Shown piece after piece: positions 1 through 6,834 of a stretch of DNA of 64,000 nucleotides (position 1 is its first letter; the number at the start of each line of letters is the position of its first letter). Both the position numbers and the translations under genes were made by a program. Source of the DNA: Thermanaerothrix solaris (GTDB lineage Bacteria; Chloroflexota; Anaerolineae; Anaerolineales; Anaerolineaceae); contig NZ_JAUHMF010000001.1 of assembly GCF_032334255.1 (NCBI RefSeq), positions 62,001 to 126,000 on the forward strand. Direction: 5' to 3'. The notes beneath the pieces are model-generated. The model worked only from the letters and a program-made list of their open reading frames with translations. It made no database searches and was not told the origin of the DNA.

Positions 1-390
1 CACGGTATCAATATCCGGCCCGGAAAGCCCACGATATTAGCCGTCTGCAACGGGAAGCCTGTGCTGGGACTGTCTGGCAATCCGGTTAGTGCCTTAGTCG
101 TGGCCAGTTTATTTCTTCCGGCGGTATTGGATAAATTGTCGGGGGTTAAACTACAACGACCGCGAGCTCGGGTGCAGGCTCGGTTGACCATTAACCTTCC
201 CTCTCAAGCCGGGAGAGAGGATTATGTCCCGGTGCGGTTGATGGAAACTCAGGAAGGTTATCTGGCCGAACCCATTTTTTATAAAAGCAACTTAATTTTC
301 TCCCTCGTGCGCGCAGATGGGGTGCTGCGTATCCCCGCGGATGCCACTGGGTTGGGGTTGGGTGCTACCGCTGAGGTGTGGTTGTTATAA
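1..390 (+). CDS. moeA: MoeA-type molybdopterin molybdenumtransferase, C-terminal fragment
   Basis: The reading frame is open from the first base of the window, so only the C-terminal ~129 residues are seen. They carry the MoeA signature HGINIRPGKPT followed by LGLSGNPVSA, which in MoeA line the molybdate/MPT-AMP site, and then the small C-terminal beta domain (MoeA domain IV; VRADGVLRIP near the end). MoeA inserts molybdenum into adenylylated molybdopterin in the cytoplasm. The next gene, 30 bp downstream, is a second MoeA paralogue with an extra domain, so this is a two-moeA cofactor cluster. The likely internal GTG at 61 is not the true start. Family assignment is sure; upstream extent is unknown. 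Confidence 0.9.
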   Translation, partial: HGINIRPGKPTILAVCNGKPVLGLSGNPVSALVVASLFLPAVLDKLSGVKLQRPRARVQARLTINLPSQAGREDYVPVRLMETQEGYLAEPIFYKSNLIFSLVRADGVLRIPADATGLGLGATAEVWLL

Positions 391-420
391 GTTTGTATTT
401 TATAGATGAGGAACTTTGCG

Positions 421-2391
421 ATGGCAGTCTATCTTCATGATATTCCATTAGCCGAAGCCCAAAGGCGTATTCGTGAGGCTCTCCAATCGGCAGGATTGTG
501 GGGGGTCTTGGGGAAGGAAACTTTGCCTATATCCGAAGCCCTGGTAGGGCGAGTAACTGCTGAACCCATTTGGGCGCGCCTTTCCTCACCTCATTATCAT
601 TCCGCAGCCATGGATGGGTTTGCCATTCGTGCCGAAGACACTGCCGGGGCTATGCCAACAGCACCGATTACCTTGCTGGTTAGTTCCCAAGCCGCTTATG
701 TGGATACGGGAGACGTTTTACCGCAATGGGCGAATGCGGTGGTACCGATTGAGCAGGTGGAAGCCTTAAACAGCGCGGGGCAGCCGGCAGATGATCCACG
801 TCATCCTTATATGATCCGTCTTAGGGCTGCCCTGACACCCTGGAGCCACGTGCGCCCGATGGGTGAGGATATTGTAGCAACTCAGTTGGTCCTTCCAGCC
901 GGGCATGTTTTACGAGCGGTAGATTTAGGGGCAATTGCTGCGTGTGGGCATACAGAGGTCACCGTTACCCGCAAACCACGAGTTGCGATTATTCCAACCG
1001 GGGATGAACTCATCCCGATTGGGCAGCCGGTGAAGCCGGGTGACATTATTGAGTTTAATTCCTTGGTTTTGGCTGCTCAGGTGACCACCTGGGGAGGGGA
1101 GCCAATTCGTTTTCCGATCACTCCGGATGAAGAGGAATTGATCCTGGAACAAGTGCAGGAAGCGGCTCGTGAGAGTGATTTGATTTTGCTCAATGCGGGT
1201 TCTTCGGCGGGTTCGGAGGATTTCTCGGCGCGGGTAATTGAACGGTTGGGGGAATTGCTTTTCCATGGTGTAGCCGTACGTCCCGGTCATCCGGTGATTT
1301 TCGGCATTCTCTCTCGCCCCGGCGCGCCACCGGGAGATAAAGTCCCAATTTTTGGTGTGCCTGGCTATCCGGTCTCAGCGGCTCTGACGGGTGAAATCTT
1401 CATTGAACCGCTGCTTGCTTTATGGACGGGGCGTTCCCCTGCCCAACCTGAAGAGATTGAAGCCATATTGACACGAAAGATTACCTCCCCGGCAGGTGAT
1501 GAGGACTATGTGCGCGTGGTTGTTGGCGAGGTTGGGGGACGAGTCGTGGCGGCACCGTTAGCACGAGGGGCTGGTGTTATCACCTCATTGGTACGCGCCG
1601 ACGGTATACTGGTGATACCATCAGGTGTTCAAGGCATCGAGGCGGGAGAAAAAGTGCGAGTACGGTTATACACCAGTAGCCGTAATCTGAATCGCACCCT
1701 TTTTGCGATCGGCTCTCATGATATGTCGCTTGATCTCTTAGCCCAGTTTTTAGCCGAGCGAGGGTTGCGACTGGTCTCGGCCAATGTGGGCAGTCTGGGC
1801 GGGTTGGTGGCTTTGCGGCGCGGCGAAGCCCATCTGGCTGGTTCTCATTTATTAGATCCAGAGACGGGGATTTATAACATACGTTATGTGCAACAATATT
1901 TACCGAATGAGAAGGTGATGATTGTGCGGTGGGTGGAACGCGAGCAGGGGTTGATCGTACAATCGGGCAATCCCAAGGGCATCCGGGGTTTAGAAGACTT
2001 AACGCGCCCCGATGTGACGTTTGTCAATCGGCAACGCGGGGCAGGGACGCGTGTGTTACTAGACTATCATTTAGGTCGTCTTGGGATCAATCCCGAGGTT
2101 ATTAGGGGCTACCAGCAAGAAGAATATACTCACCTGGCGGTGGCTGCCGCCGTGGCTTCGGGACGTGCAGATTGTGGATTAGGGGTAACGGCAGCGGCAA
2201 AAGCGCTGGATTTAGATTTCATTCCCTTATTCCAAGAAGCCTATGATTTGATTATCCTGTGCAAGTATGCCGAGGAAGAGCGTATTCGCGCTGTTTTCGA
2301 TTTAATGGCAGATTCACGTTTCCGCCATGCCGTAGCCCAATTGCCCGGTTACGACGTTGGACAAATGGGTGTCATTGTGCAAACCTGCTGA
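421..2391 (+). CDS. moeA: MoeA fused to a periplasmic-binding-protein-like (PBP/LysR substrate-type) domain
   Basis: About 656 residues. Residues ~1-410 form a complete MoeA: N-terminal HYHSAAMDGFAI, central IPTGDELIPIG and LLNAGSSAGSEDF, FHGVAVRPGHPVIFG and FGVPGYPVSA, then domain IV. Residues ~425-650 are a PBP-like-2 domain with FVNRQRGAGTRVLLDYHL and CGLGVTAAAKAL, as in the MoeA-PBP proteins of archaea and anaerobes. MoeA catalyses molybdate insertion into MPT-AMP; the PBP-like domain has been supposed to bind molybdate/tungstate, but that is not shown. An ATG at 406 is possible, but GAGGA at 408-412 lies 8 nt before the ATG at 421, giving the start MAVYLHDIP. Cotranscription with the preceding moeA is likely. 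No signal peptide, so the PBP-like domain is cytoplasmic. Confidence 0.92.
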   Translation: MAVYLHDIPLAEAQRRIREALQSAGLWGVLGKETLPISEALVGRVTAEPIWARLSSPHYHSAAMDGFAIRAEDTAGAMPTAPITLLVSSQAAYVDTGDVLPQWANAVVPIEQVEALNSAGQPADDPRHPYMIRLRAALTPWSHVRPMGEDIVATQLVLPAGHVLRAVDLGAIAACGHTEVTVTRKPRVAIIPTGDELIPIGQPVKPGDIIEFNSLVLAAQVTTWGGEPIRFPITPDEEELILEQVQEAARESDLILLNAGSSAGSEDFSARVIERLGELLFHGVAVRPGHPVIFGILSRPGAPPGDKVPIFGVPGYPVSAALTGEIFIEPLLALWTGRSPAQPEEIEAILTRKITSPAGDEDYVRVVVGEVGGRVVAAPLARGAGVITSLVRADGILVIPSGVQGIEAGEKVRVRLYTSSRNLNRTLFAIGSHDMSLDLLAQFLAERGLRLVSANVGSLGGLVALRRGEAHLAGSHLLDPETGIYNIRYVQQYLPNEKVMIVRWVEREQGLIVQSGNPKGIRGLEDLTRPDVTFVNRQRGAGTRVLLDYHLGRLGINPEVIRGYQQEEYTHLAVAAAVASGRADCGLGVTAAAKALDLDFIPLFQEAYDLIILCKYAEEERIRAVFDLMADSRFRHAVAQLPGYDVGQMGVIVQTC

Positions 2392-2434
2392 TATGATTAC
2401 TTCAATCAGCCTACAATCTTGATGGAGGTGTTTG

Positions 2435-2896
2435 ATGACTATAGATGTGAACATGCCCGCGCCCGATTTTACATTACCGGATGAGACGGGAACGCCACGT
2501 TCACTCCATGAATTCCGTGGGAAACCGGTGGTGCTCTATTTCTACCCAAAAGATGATACCCCGGGGTGCACCAAGGAAGCCTGTTCTTTTCGAGATGATT
2601 ATCAGGTCTATGTCGAGGCAGGGGTTGTGATCCTAGGGGTAAGCCCGGATTCGCCGGCTTCCCATGCCCGGTTCAAGCAAAAATATAACCTGCCCTTTAC
2701 ACTGCTTTCTGACGAGGATCACCAAGTGTCCCGTTTGTACGGGGTCTGGGGAAAGAAAAAGTTTATGGGGCGAGAATACGAAGGCGTCCTTCGCACCACG
2801 TTTCTGATTGATGAGAACGGTCTCATTAAGAAAATCTTTCCCAATGTAAAGCCCGAAGGACACAGCGCCGAGGTTCTCGCTGCTCTACGTGCCTGA
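2435..2896 (+). CDS. bcp: Thioredoxin-dependent peroxiredoxin (Bcp/PrxQ type)
   Basis: 153 residues, the usual length for Bcp/PrxQ. The motif FYPKDDTPGCTKEACSFRD places the peroxidatic cysteine at Cys45 and the resolving cysteine five residues later at Cys50, the PrxQ pattern that forms an intramolecular disulfide. It reduces hydroperoxides in the cytoplasm with electrons from thioredoxin. The ATG at 2435 is preceded by GGAGG at 2424-2428 with a 6-nt gap, so a TTG three bases upstream is not needed. It sits between the moeA genes and a convergent redox regulator, with a hairpin terminator directly downstream. Note that a second peroxiredoxin-like protein in this window (49842) seems to use selenocysteine instead. 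Confidence 0.95.
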   Translation: MTIDVNMPAPDFTLPDETGTPRSLHEFRGKPVVLYFYPKDDTPGCTKEACSFRDDYQVYVEAGVVILGVSPDSPASHARFKQKYNLPFTLLSDEDHQVSRLYGVWGKKKFMGREYEGVLRTTFLIDENGLIKKIFPNVKPEGHSAEVLAALRA

Positions 2897-2921
2897 GCAT
2901 TGGTAAATCACCCGGAAAATA

Positions 2922-2957
2922 TATGGCAGGCTCTCTTAAGGATTAGAGCCTGCCATA
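2922..2957. terminator. Bidirectional hairpin terminator between bcp and rrf2
   Basis: A 13-bp perfect inverted repeat (2922-2934 with 2945-2957; arm TATGGCAGGCTCT) with a 10-nt loop. It lies between the convergent genes bcp (+) and the Rrf2 regulator (-). The T-tracts beside it are short, so termination strength is uncertain. Confidence 0.75.
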
Positions 2958-2980
2958 ATTTCATGCCATTGCAAATCCAT

Positions 2981-3457
2981 TTATACGACCGTGGTGGGTT
3001 GACAGGTCCCGACCGAGACGTTAAGGATTTGCATCTCACCCAGGAGGCTCTGAGGTGTATGTCCGGCGAGATTATCCAGAGTTAGACCTTCTAGAGTTTC
3101 GTTGATGGTTTTTTGTAGACTTGCCCAAATTGGCATGAACACGCAGGTGTCTTGGCGTGGACACGCCGAGGGGTCTTCCAGGCAAGGGGACAGTCGAATA
3201 GGCCCTTCCAAGGCTTCCATAATTTCACGCACCGAGATTGTGCCGGGGTCTCGGTTCAAGCGAATGCCGCCGCGCGGGCCGGGGGTGGTTCGAATGAGCC
3301 CCTTTTGCATCAACGTATGGATAATCTGGTGCAAGAATGGAAGAGGAATATCTAATTGCCGAGAAAGGGTAGCCGTGGCAACGGGCTGATCAGCCGTTGA
3401 AACCAATGCCAGCATGACCTGTAAACCATAATCAAAACGTCGGCTAATTTTAAGCAT
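2981..3457 (-). CDS. Rrf2-family transcriptional regulator with IscR-like cysteine triad
   Basis: 158 residues. N-terminal winged-helix of the Rrf2 type (RFDYGLQVMLAL, then LPFLHQIIHTLMQKGLIRTTPGPRGGIRL, where the GPRGG wing is typical). Three cysteines at Cys92, Cys99 and Cys105 (motif C-x6-C-x5-C) match the spacing of the [2Fe-2S] ligands of IscR and NsrR-like proteins, so an Fe-S-bound redox, NO or iron sensor is likely. The signal it reads cannot be told from sequence. It is transcribed away from the cytochrome c lipoprotein gene at 3675, and the intergenic stretch contains a perfect 14-bp palindrome that could be its operator. No iscS/iscU or suf genes are adjacent, so a role in respiratory or stress control is more plausible than Isc regulation; this is inference. 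Confidence 0.88.
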   Translation of the reverse strand: MLKISRRFDYGLQVMLALVSTADQPVATATLSRQLDIPLPFLHQIIHTLMQKGLIRTTPGPRGGIRLNRDPGTISVREIMEALEGPIRLSPCLEDPSACPRQDTCVFMPIWASLQKTINETLEGLTLDNLAGHTPQSLLGEMQILNVSVGTCQPTTVV

Positions 3458-3559
3458 GTTCGATCCTCTAAGTAGAATTTATCATAAATCTTTATCAAAA
3501 TAGTATGTTTTGCGGGTTTGAGGTAGTGACGAATTCACAAATTTGACACGAATAATGTC

Positions 3560-3573
3560 TTAATCATGATTAA
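3560..3573. promoter_or_regulatory. Palindrome in the rrf2/cytochrome c divergent intergenic region (operator candidate)
   Basis: TTAATCATGATTAA is a perfect 14-bp palindrome in the 217-bp region (3458-3674) between the divergent rrf2 and cytochrome genes. It overlaps a possible weak -35 (TTAATC, 3560) with TAGAAT at 3582-3587 as -10. A TTGACA is also present at 3543-3548 and a TATAAT at 3627-3632, but neither has a good partner at standard spacing. The operator role is inferred from position only. Confidence 0.4.
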
Positions 3574-3674
3574 GGTTGATCTAGAATTCACCCTTTCTCT
3601 CATCTTTTTCTTAATTGAACAAAGGATATAATCAATATGCAAGTGAAATCGTTCACCTGTCCAAAGGAGGACCT

Positions 3675-4109
3675 ATGAAAAAAATTGCTTTTGTGGTGAT
3701 CCTGTTGATGTTCAGTGCGCTTGTATTGGCAGCTTGCGGTAGCAGCGGGGGTGGCGGGGAAGCACAGGAGAGTCGTCCAACGCCTCCGCCCGAGTATGCC
3801 GGAAAAACCAGCCCCTATACTACCAATGATGCTAACGCAGTGGCGGCGGGAAAGACCATCTATGAGCAGCGCTGTACTTCTTGCCATGGTGAGAAAGGGC
3901 TAGGGGATGGACCTGCGGGGCAGGCTCTGGATCCACATCCCGGCAATTTGGCCGAATTGGTCAAGGTGGCTAAGGATGATTACATGTTCTGGCGCATTTC
4001 AGAGGGTGGCGCAATGGCGCCCTTTAATTCATCTATGCCGGCCCAGAAAGGCATCTTGACCGAAGACGAAATCTGGCAGGTTATTACTTACATCAAGACC
4101 TTCAAATAA
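3675..4109 (+). CDS. Lipoprotein c-type cytochrome (single heme)
   Basis: 144 residues. The N-terminus is a lipoprotein signal peptide: MKK, a hydrophobic stretch, then LAAC with lipidated Cys at about residue 22, followed by a Gly/Ser-rich linker. The mature part is a small class I cytochrome c with one heme site CTSCHG, GDGPAG behind it, and NSSMPA supplying the likely axial methionine. It should be anchored on the outer face of the membrane and pass electrons, plausibly to the cytochrome oxidase encoded 3 kb downstream. The ATG at 3675 has AAAGGAGG at 3663-3670 just 4 nt upstream; a longer frame from 3615 would put extra residues before the signal peptide and is not favoured. A strong hairpin terminator follows. 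Confidence 0.92.
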   Translation: MKKIAFVVILLMFSALVLAACGSSGGGGEAQESRPTPPPEYAGKTSPYTTNDANAVAAGKTIYEQRCTSCHGEKGLGDGPAGQALDPHPGNLAELVKVAKDDYMFWRISEGGAMAPFNSSMPAQKGILTEDEIWQVITYIKTFK

Positions 4110-4128
4110 ACAAGAGTTCTTTACGAGA

Positions 4129-4165
4129 GTTAGCCCGGCATGCTATCATGCCGGGCTAACTTTAT
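4129..4165 (+). terminator. Rho-independent terminator after the cytochrome c gene
   Basis: 14-bp perfect stem (4129-4142 with 4147-4160, arm GTTAGCCCGGCATG) with a 4-nt loop CTAT, followed by TTTATAT. It begins 19 nt after the cytochrome stop codon and separates that gene from the histidine kinase. Confidence 0.85.
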
Positions 4166-4209
4166 ATGAAGGATCGTCAGAATACTATAAGTGGGGTTAA
4201 AATAGAAGC

Positions 4210-6015
4210 ATGTCAAATCTAGGCAAGAGGACTATATTAGTCCGATTACGCCAAAATACATGGATTGGCTGGTTTGTCTTAGGTGCGTTTCTGATCGCCC
4301 TAAGTCTTCTGAGTTTGTTGGGGTTTCTTGAAGTACCAACGGTAGGTTTGTTGCTGGGGGTGGGTTTGGGTGTTGTGTCGTTATGGTTTTGGCGGCATCG
4401 CGAGAAGAGTCCAAATTTGAGTTCTAGGGATGATGAAGTTCAATTAAAGACGTTTGAAAATTTTCTACAGAATATAAATCACCTGCTCAGTTTGGAGGAT
4501 GAAGAGCGTTTTGTTCGTTACGCATTAGAACAGGCAACTGCGCTCAGTGGGGCTAGAGGCGCAACGTTTATTCCGCTGGATGAATGGAATCACCCGCTGC
4601 GTGTTTATGCTGTTGGAATAGAAACGGAACAAGAACGGGAGACCTGGGAAAAGTCTCTGGCTCGGGGGCAGATCCGTGTCACTTGTAAACAGTGTCAGGT
4701 ATATCGAGCAGGATTGGAACAAGGGTGTTTCCTGCTCCAAGGGGGAGTATCCGGAGCCAAGGTGGTTGAGTGTATTCCTTTGAAGCAAAATGGACGGATG
4801 GTAGCGGTTGTCAACCTATATATGCCGGAAGCAATCTCTGAGGTATCGGAGAGTTTGAAACATTGGCTGGAAGGCCTTTTTGCTATTGTGATGACTGGTT
4901 TGGAGTTGCGCCGCCTGAAAGCCCGTGAAGCAGCTGTCTATGCTCAGGTTCTCGGTTCCCGAGTGGGTCATCCCGATTTGGAGAGTGTGCTTAGGCCGAT
5001 TTTATGGCGCGTGATGCAGGCGGCGGAATGTGAAGGTGTTGCCCTCCACCTCGGCCAGGGCGGGCTGCCAACATTTCCTGTTTTTCTCAGTGTGGGACAG
5101 TTACCATTTACAGTCCCCGAGGTTATGAGTCGAATCCATGCTCAAGTACATAGTAATACTTTGGAAGCACCTAATTATCTTCAACCAATAGCTTTCGATA
5201 TAAAAGGAACTTCTGGATGGGCGCTCCCACTTGTTGGCTCAGAGGGGAAAGGAATTGGAACATTGCTACTTTACCCTGCTAAGGATCCTTCTTGGGATCC
5301 GTCCATCAATCAGGTGATGGAACTCTTATTGGACACTTTGGTTCGCATCATTGAGAACGAGCGATTGCATTACGATCTGGCGTTTCGGGTTGTGATGATG
5401 GAGCGTTCACGTCTGGCGCGAGAGATCCATGATGGTTTAGCCCAAACCTTGGCCTATCTCAAACTAAATACGGCGCAGATGCTCAACCTATTGAATCGCG
5501 AAGACTTTACGCGCTTAGAAACCGTGCTTCAGCAGCATTACCAAGCTCTAGCCGAGATTTATCTTGAGACTCGACAAGTCATGGATAACCTGCGCTTTAA
5601 CCCGCAAGATGATATGAACGCTTGGATTCGTCAAGTGGCGATCAGTATGGCCGAGCGTTCTAATCTTCAAATTGAATGTTATCTTCCCGAGGAGTCCCCT
5701 GAACTTCCGCTGGAAGTCCAGGCGCAACTCTTACGAATCATTCAAGAGGCTTTGAATAATATTCGCAAGCACGCTCATGCCTCGCGGGCTTGGATCTCGC
5801 TTAGCCCCTGGAATCATGAGTGGATTTTAGAAATCGGAGATAATGGGATCGGGTTTTCCCCGGATGAGGTTCCTCATTTTTCACAGCATGGGTTGCGAGG
5901 TATGCGCGAACGGGCAGAATTGATTGGGGCTGATTTTCAGATTATCAGTCGGCCTTATCAAGGCACCGTTATTCGTTTACAGGTACCATCTCGAGTAGAG
6001 GAGTCTCTGGTATGA
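4210..6015 (+). CDS. Membrane-bound GAF-domain sensor histidine kinase (NarX/DegS-type, HisKA_3)
   Basis: 601 residues. Two hydrophobic segments at ~16-37 and ~42-62 form a short membrane hairpin, followed by a first GAF-like region (~75-235) and a second (~245-385). The dimerisation/phosphoacceptor helix has LAREIHDGLAQTL with His407, and the HATPase_c domain shows the N box QEALNNIRKHA, G1 GDNGIGF and G2 GLRGMRERAEL. This is the NarX/DesK class that phosphorylates NarL/FixJ regulators. Four cysteines cluster in the first GAF-like domain (Cys159, Cys162, Cys173, Cys188; C-x2-C-x10-C-x14-C), which could bind an Fe-S cluster or act as a thiol switch. The stop overlaps the regulator start by 4 nt (ATGA). 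No Shine-Dalgarno is visible; TAAAAT lies 6 nt before the ATG. Confidence 0.93.
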   Translation: MSNLGKRTILVRLRQNTWIGWFVLGAFLIALSLLSLLGFLEVPTVGLLLGVGLGVVSLWFWRHREKSPNLSSRDDEVQLKTFENFLQNINHLLSLEDEERFVRYALEQATALSGARGATFIPLDEWNHPLRVYAVGIETEQERETWEKSLARGQIRVTCKQCQVYRAGLEQGCFLLQGGVSGAKVVECIPLKQNGRMVAVVNLYMPEAISEVSESLKHWLEGLFAIVMTGLELRRLKAREAAVYAQVLGSRVGHPDLESVLRPILWRVMQAAECEGVALHLGQGGLPTFPVFLSVGQLPFTVPEVMSRIHAQVHSNTLEAPNYLQPIAFDIKGTSGWALPLVGSEGKGIGTLLLYPAKDPSWDPSINQVMELLLDTLVRIIENERLHYDLAFRVVMMERSRLAREIHDGLAQTLAYLKLNTAQMLNLLNREDFTRLETVLQQHYQALAEIYLETRQVMDNLRFNPQDDMNAWIRQVAISMAERSNLQIECYLPEESPELPLEVQAQLLRIIQEALNNIRKHAHASRAWISLSPWNHEWILEIGDNGIGFSPDEVPHFSQHGLRGMRERAELIGADFQIISRPYQGTVIRLQVPSRVEESLV

Positions 6016-6668
6016 GTACGCGAGCAGTTCGTGTTGTAGTTGTGGATGATCATGCGCTTTTCCGGCGTGGGTTAATTGAGCTTTTACGCGATATGCCGGA
6101 ACTGAAAGTCGTAGGTGAAGCCGGCAATGGGCAGGAGGCGCTCGAAGTTATTCGCCACGCCATGCCAGATGTCGTTCTACTGGATATTAATATGCCCCAT
6201 ATGGATGGCTTACGCACATTGGAGGTGATTCGCAAATTTCCATCTTCGCCGAAAGTCCTGATGCTAACGGTTTCACAGCATGAGGAAGACCTTATGCAAG
6301 CCATCCGCAGTGGTGCAGATGGATATTTGCTCAAGAATGTGGAACCGGAAGAATTGCGTAAGGCGATTTTGCGTGTTTATCAGGGAGAAGGTGCTCTTTC
6401 TCCTGAAGTTACTGCGCCGGTGCTCCGTGCAATCGCCTATCAATCCGAGATCGCGAATCGCCAGATCCTCAGCGATAGAGAACTGGAAGTGCTGGAATGC
6501 CTGGCAGATGGTCAAACGACGGGTCAGATAGCAGCCAAACTGTATATTTCGGATAACACGGTAAAGACTCACGTTCGTCATATCTTAGAGAAACTTGAGG
6601 CGTCTAATCGCACCGAGGCGGTGAGTAAAGCCATCGCGTTGGGTTTGATCCGCCGCCGCGAGGGCTAA
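6012..6668 (+). CDS. NarL/FixJ-family response regulator
   Basis: 218 residues. The receiver domain has the acidic pair Asp12/Asp13, phosphorylatable Asp58 in VVLLDINMPHMDG, and Lys at the end of the domain. A LuxR-type HTH follows (~155-215): LSDRELEVLECLADG, then IAAKLYISDNTVKTHVRHILEKL. It overlaps the histidine kinase gene by 4 nt and is certainly its partner. Located directly upstream of the cytochrome oxidase operon, it is the obvious candidate to control it, although no binding site can be identified here. A hairpin terminator follows, so the oxidase genes are probably a separate transcription unit. Confidence 0.95.
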   Translation: MSTRAVRVVVVDDHALFRRGLIELLRDMPELKVVGEAGNGQEALEVIRHAMPDVVLLDINMPHMDGLRTLEVIRKFPSSPKVLMLTVSQHEEDLMQAIRSGADGYLLKNVEPEELRKAILRVYQGEGALSPEVTAPVLRAIAYQSEIANRQILSDRELEVLECLADGQTTGQIAAKLYISDNTVKTHVRHILEKLEASNRTEAVSKAIALGLIRRREG

Positions 6669-6704
6669 ATCAAAACCCGTATTTGAGTCGTAAGCGGTGA
6701 TAAG

Positions 6705-6732
6705 AATATCCCCCATTTAGGGGGATATTTTT
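6705..6732 (+). terminator. Rho-independent terminator after the response regulator
   Basis: 10-bp perfect stem AATATCCCCC (6705-6714) with its complement (6720-6729), 5-nt loop, followed directly by a T-run. It separates the two-component pair from the oxidase operon. Confidence 0.85.
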
Positions 6733-6834
6733 AACCCACTTTAATGTCTATCAAATCTCGACAATAATGGGTGAAATTGTGTATTTTATTATGTGGGCAG
6801 GTACAAAAGGTTCGGGTTAGAGGTCTTCGGAGTA

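Noticed and set aside
2900..3085. 61-codon plus-strand frame after bcp
   Set aside because: It spans a terminator hairpin and the antisense 3' end of the Rrf2 gene.
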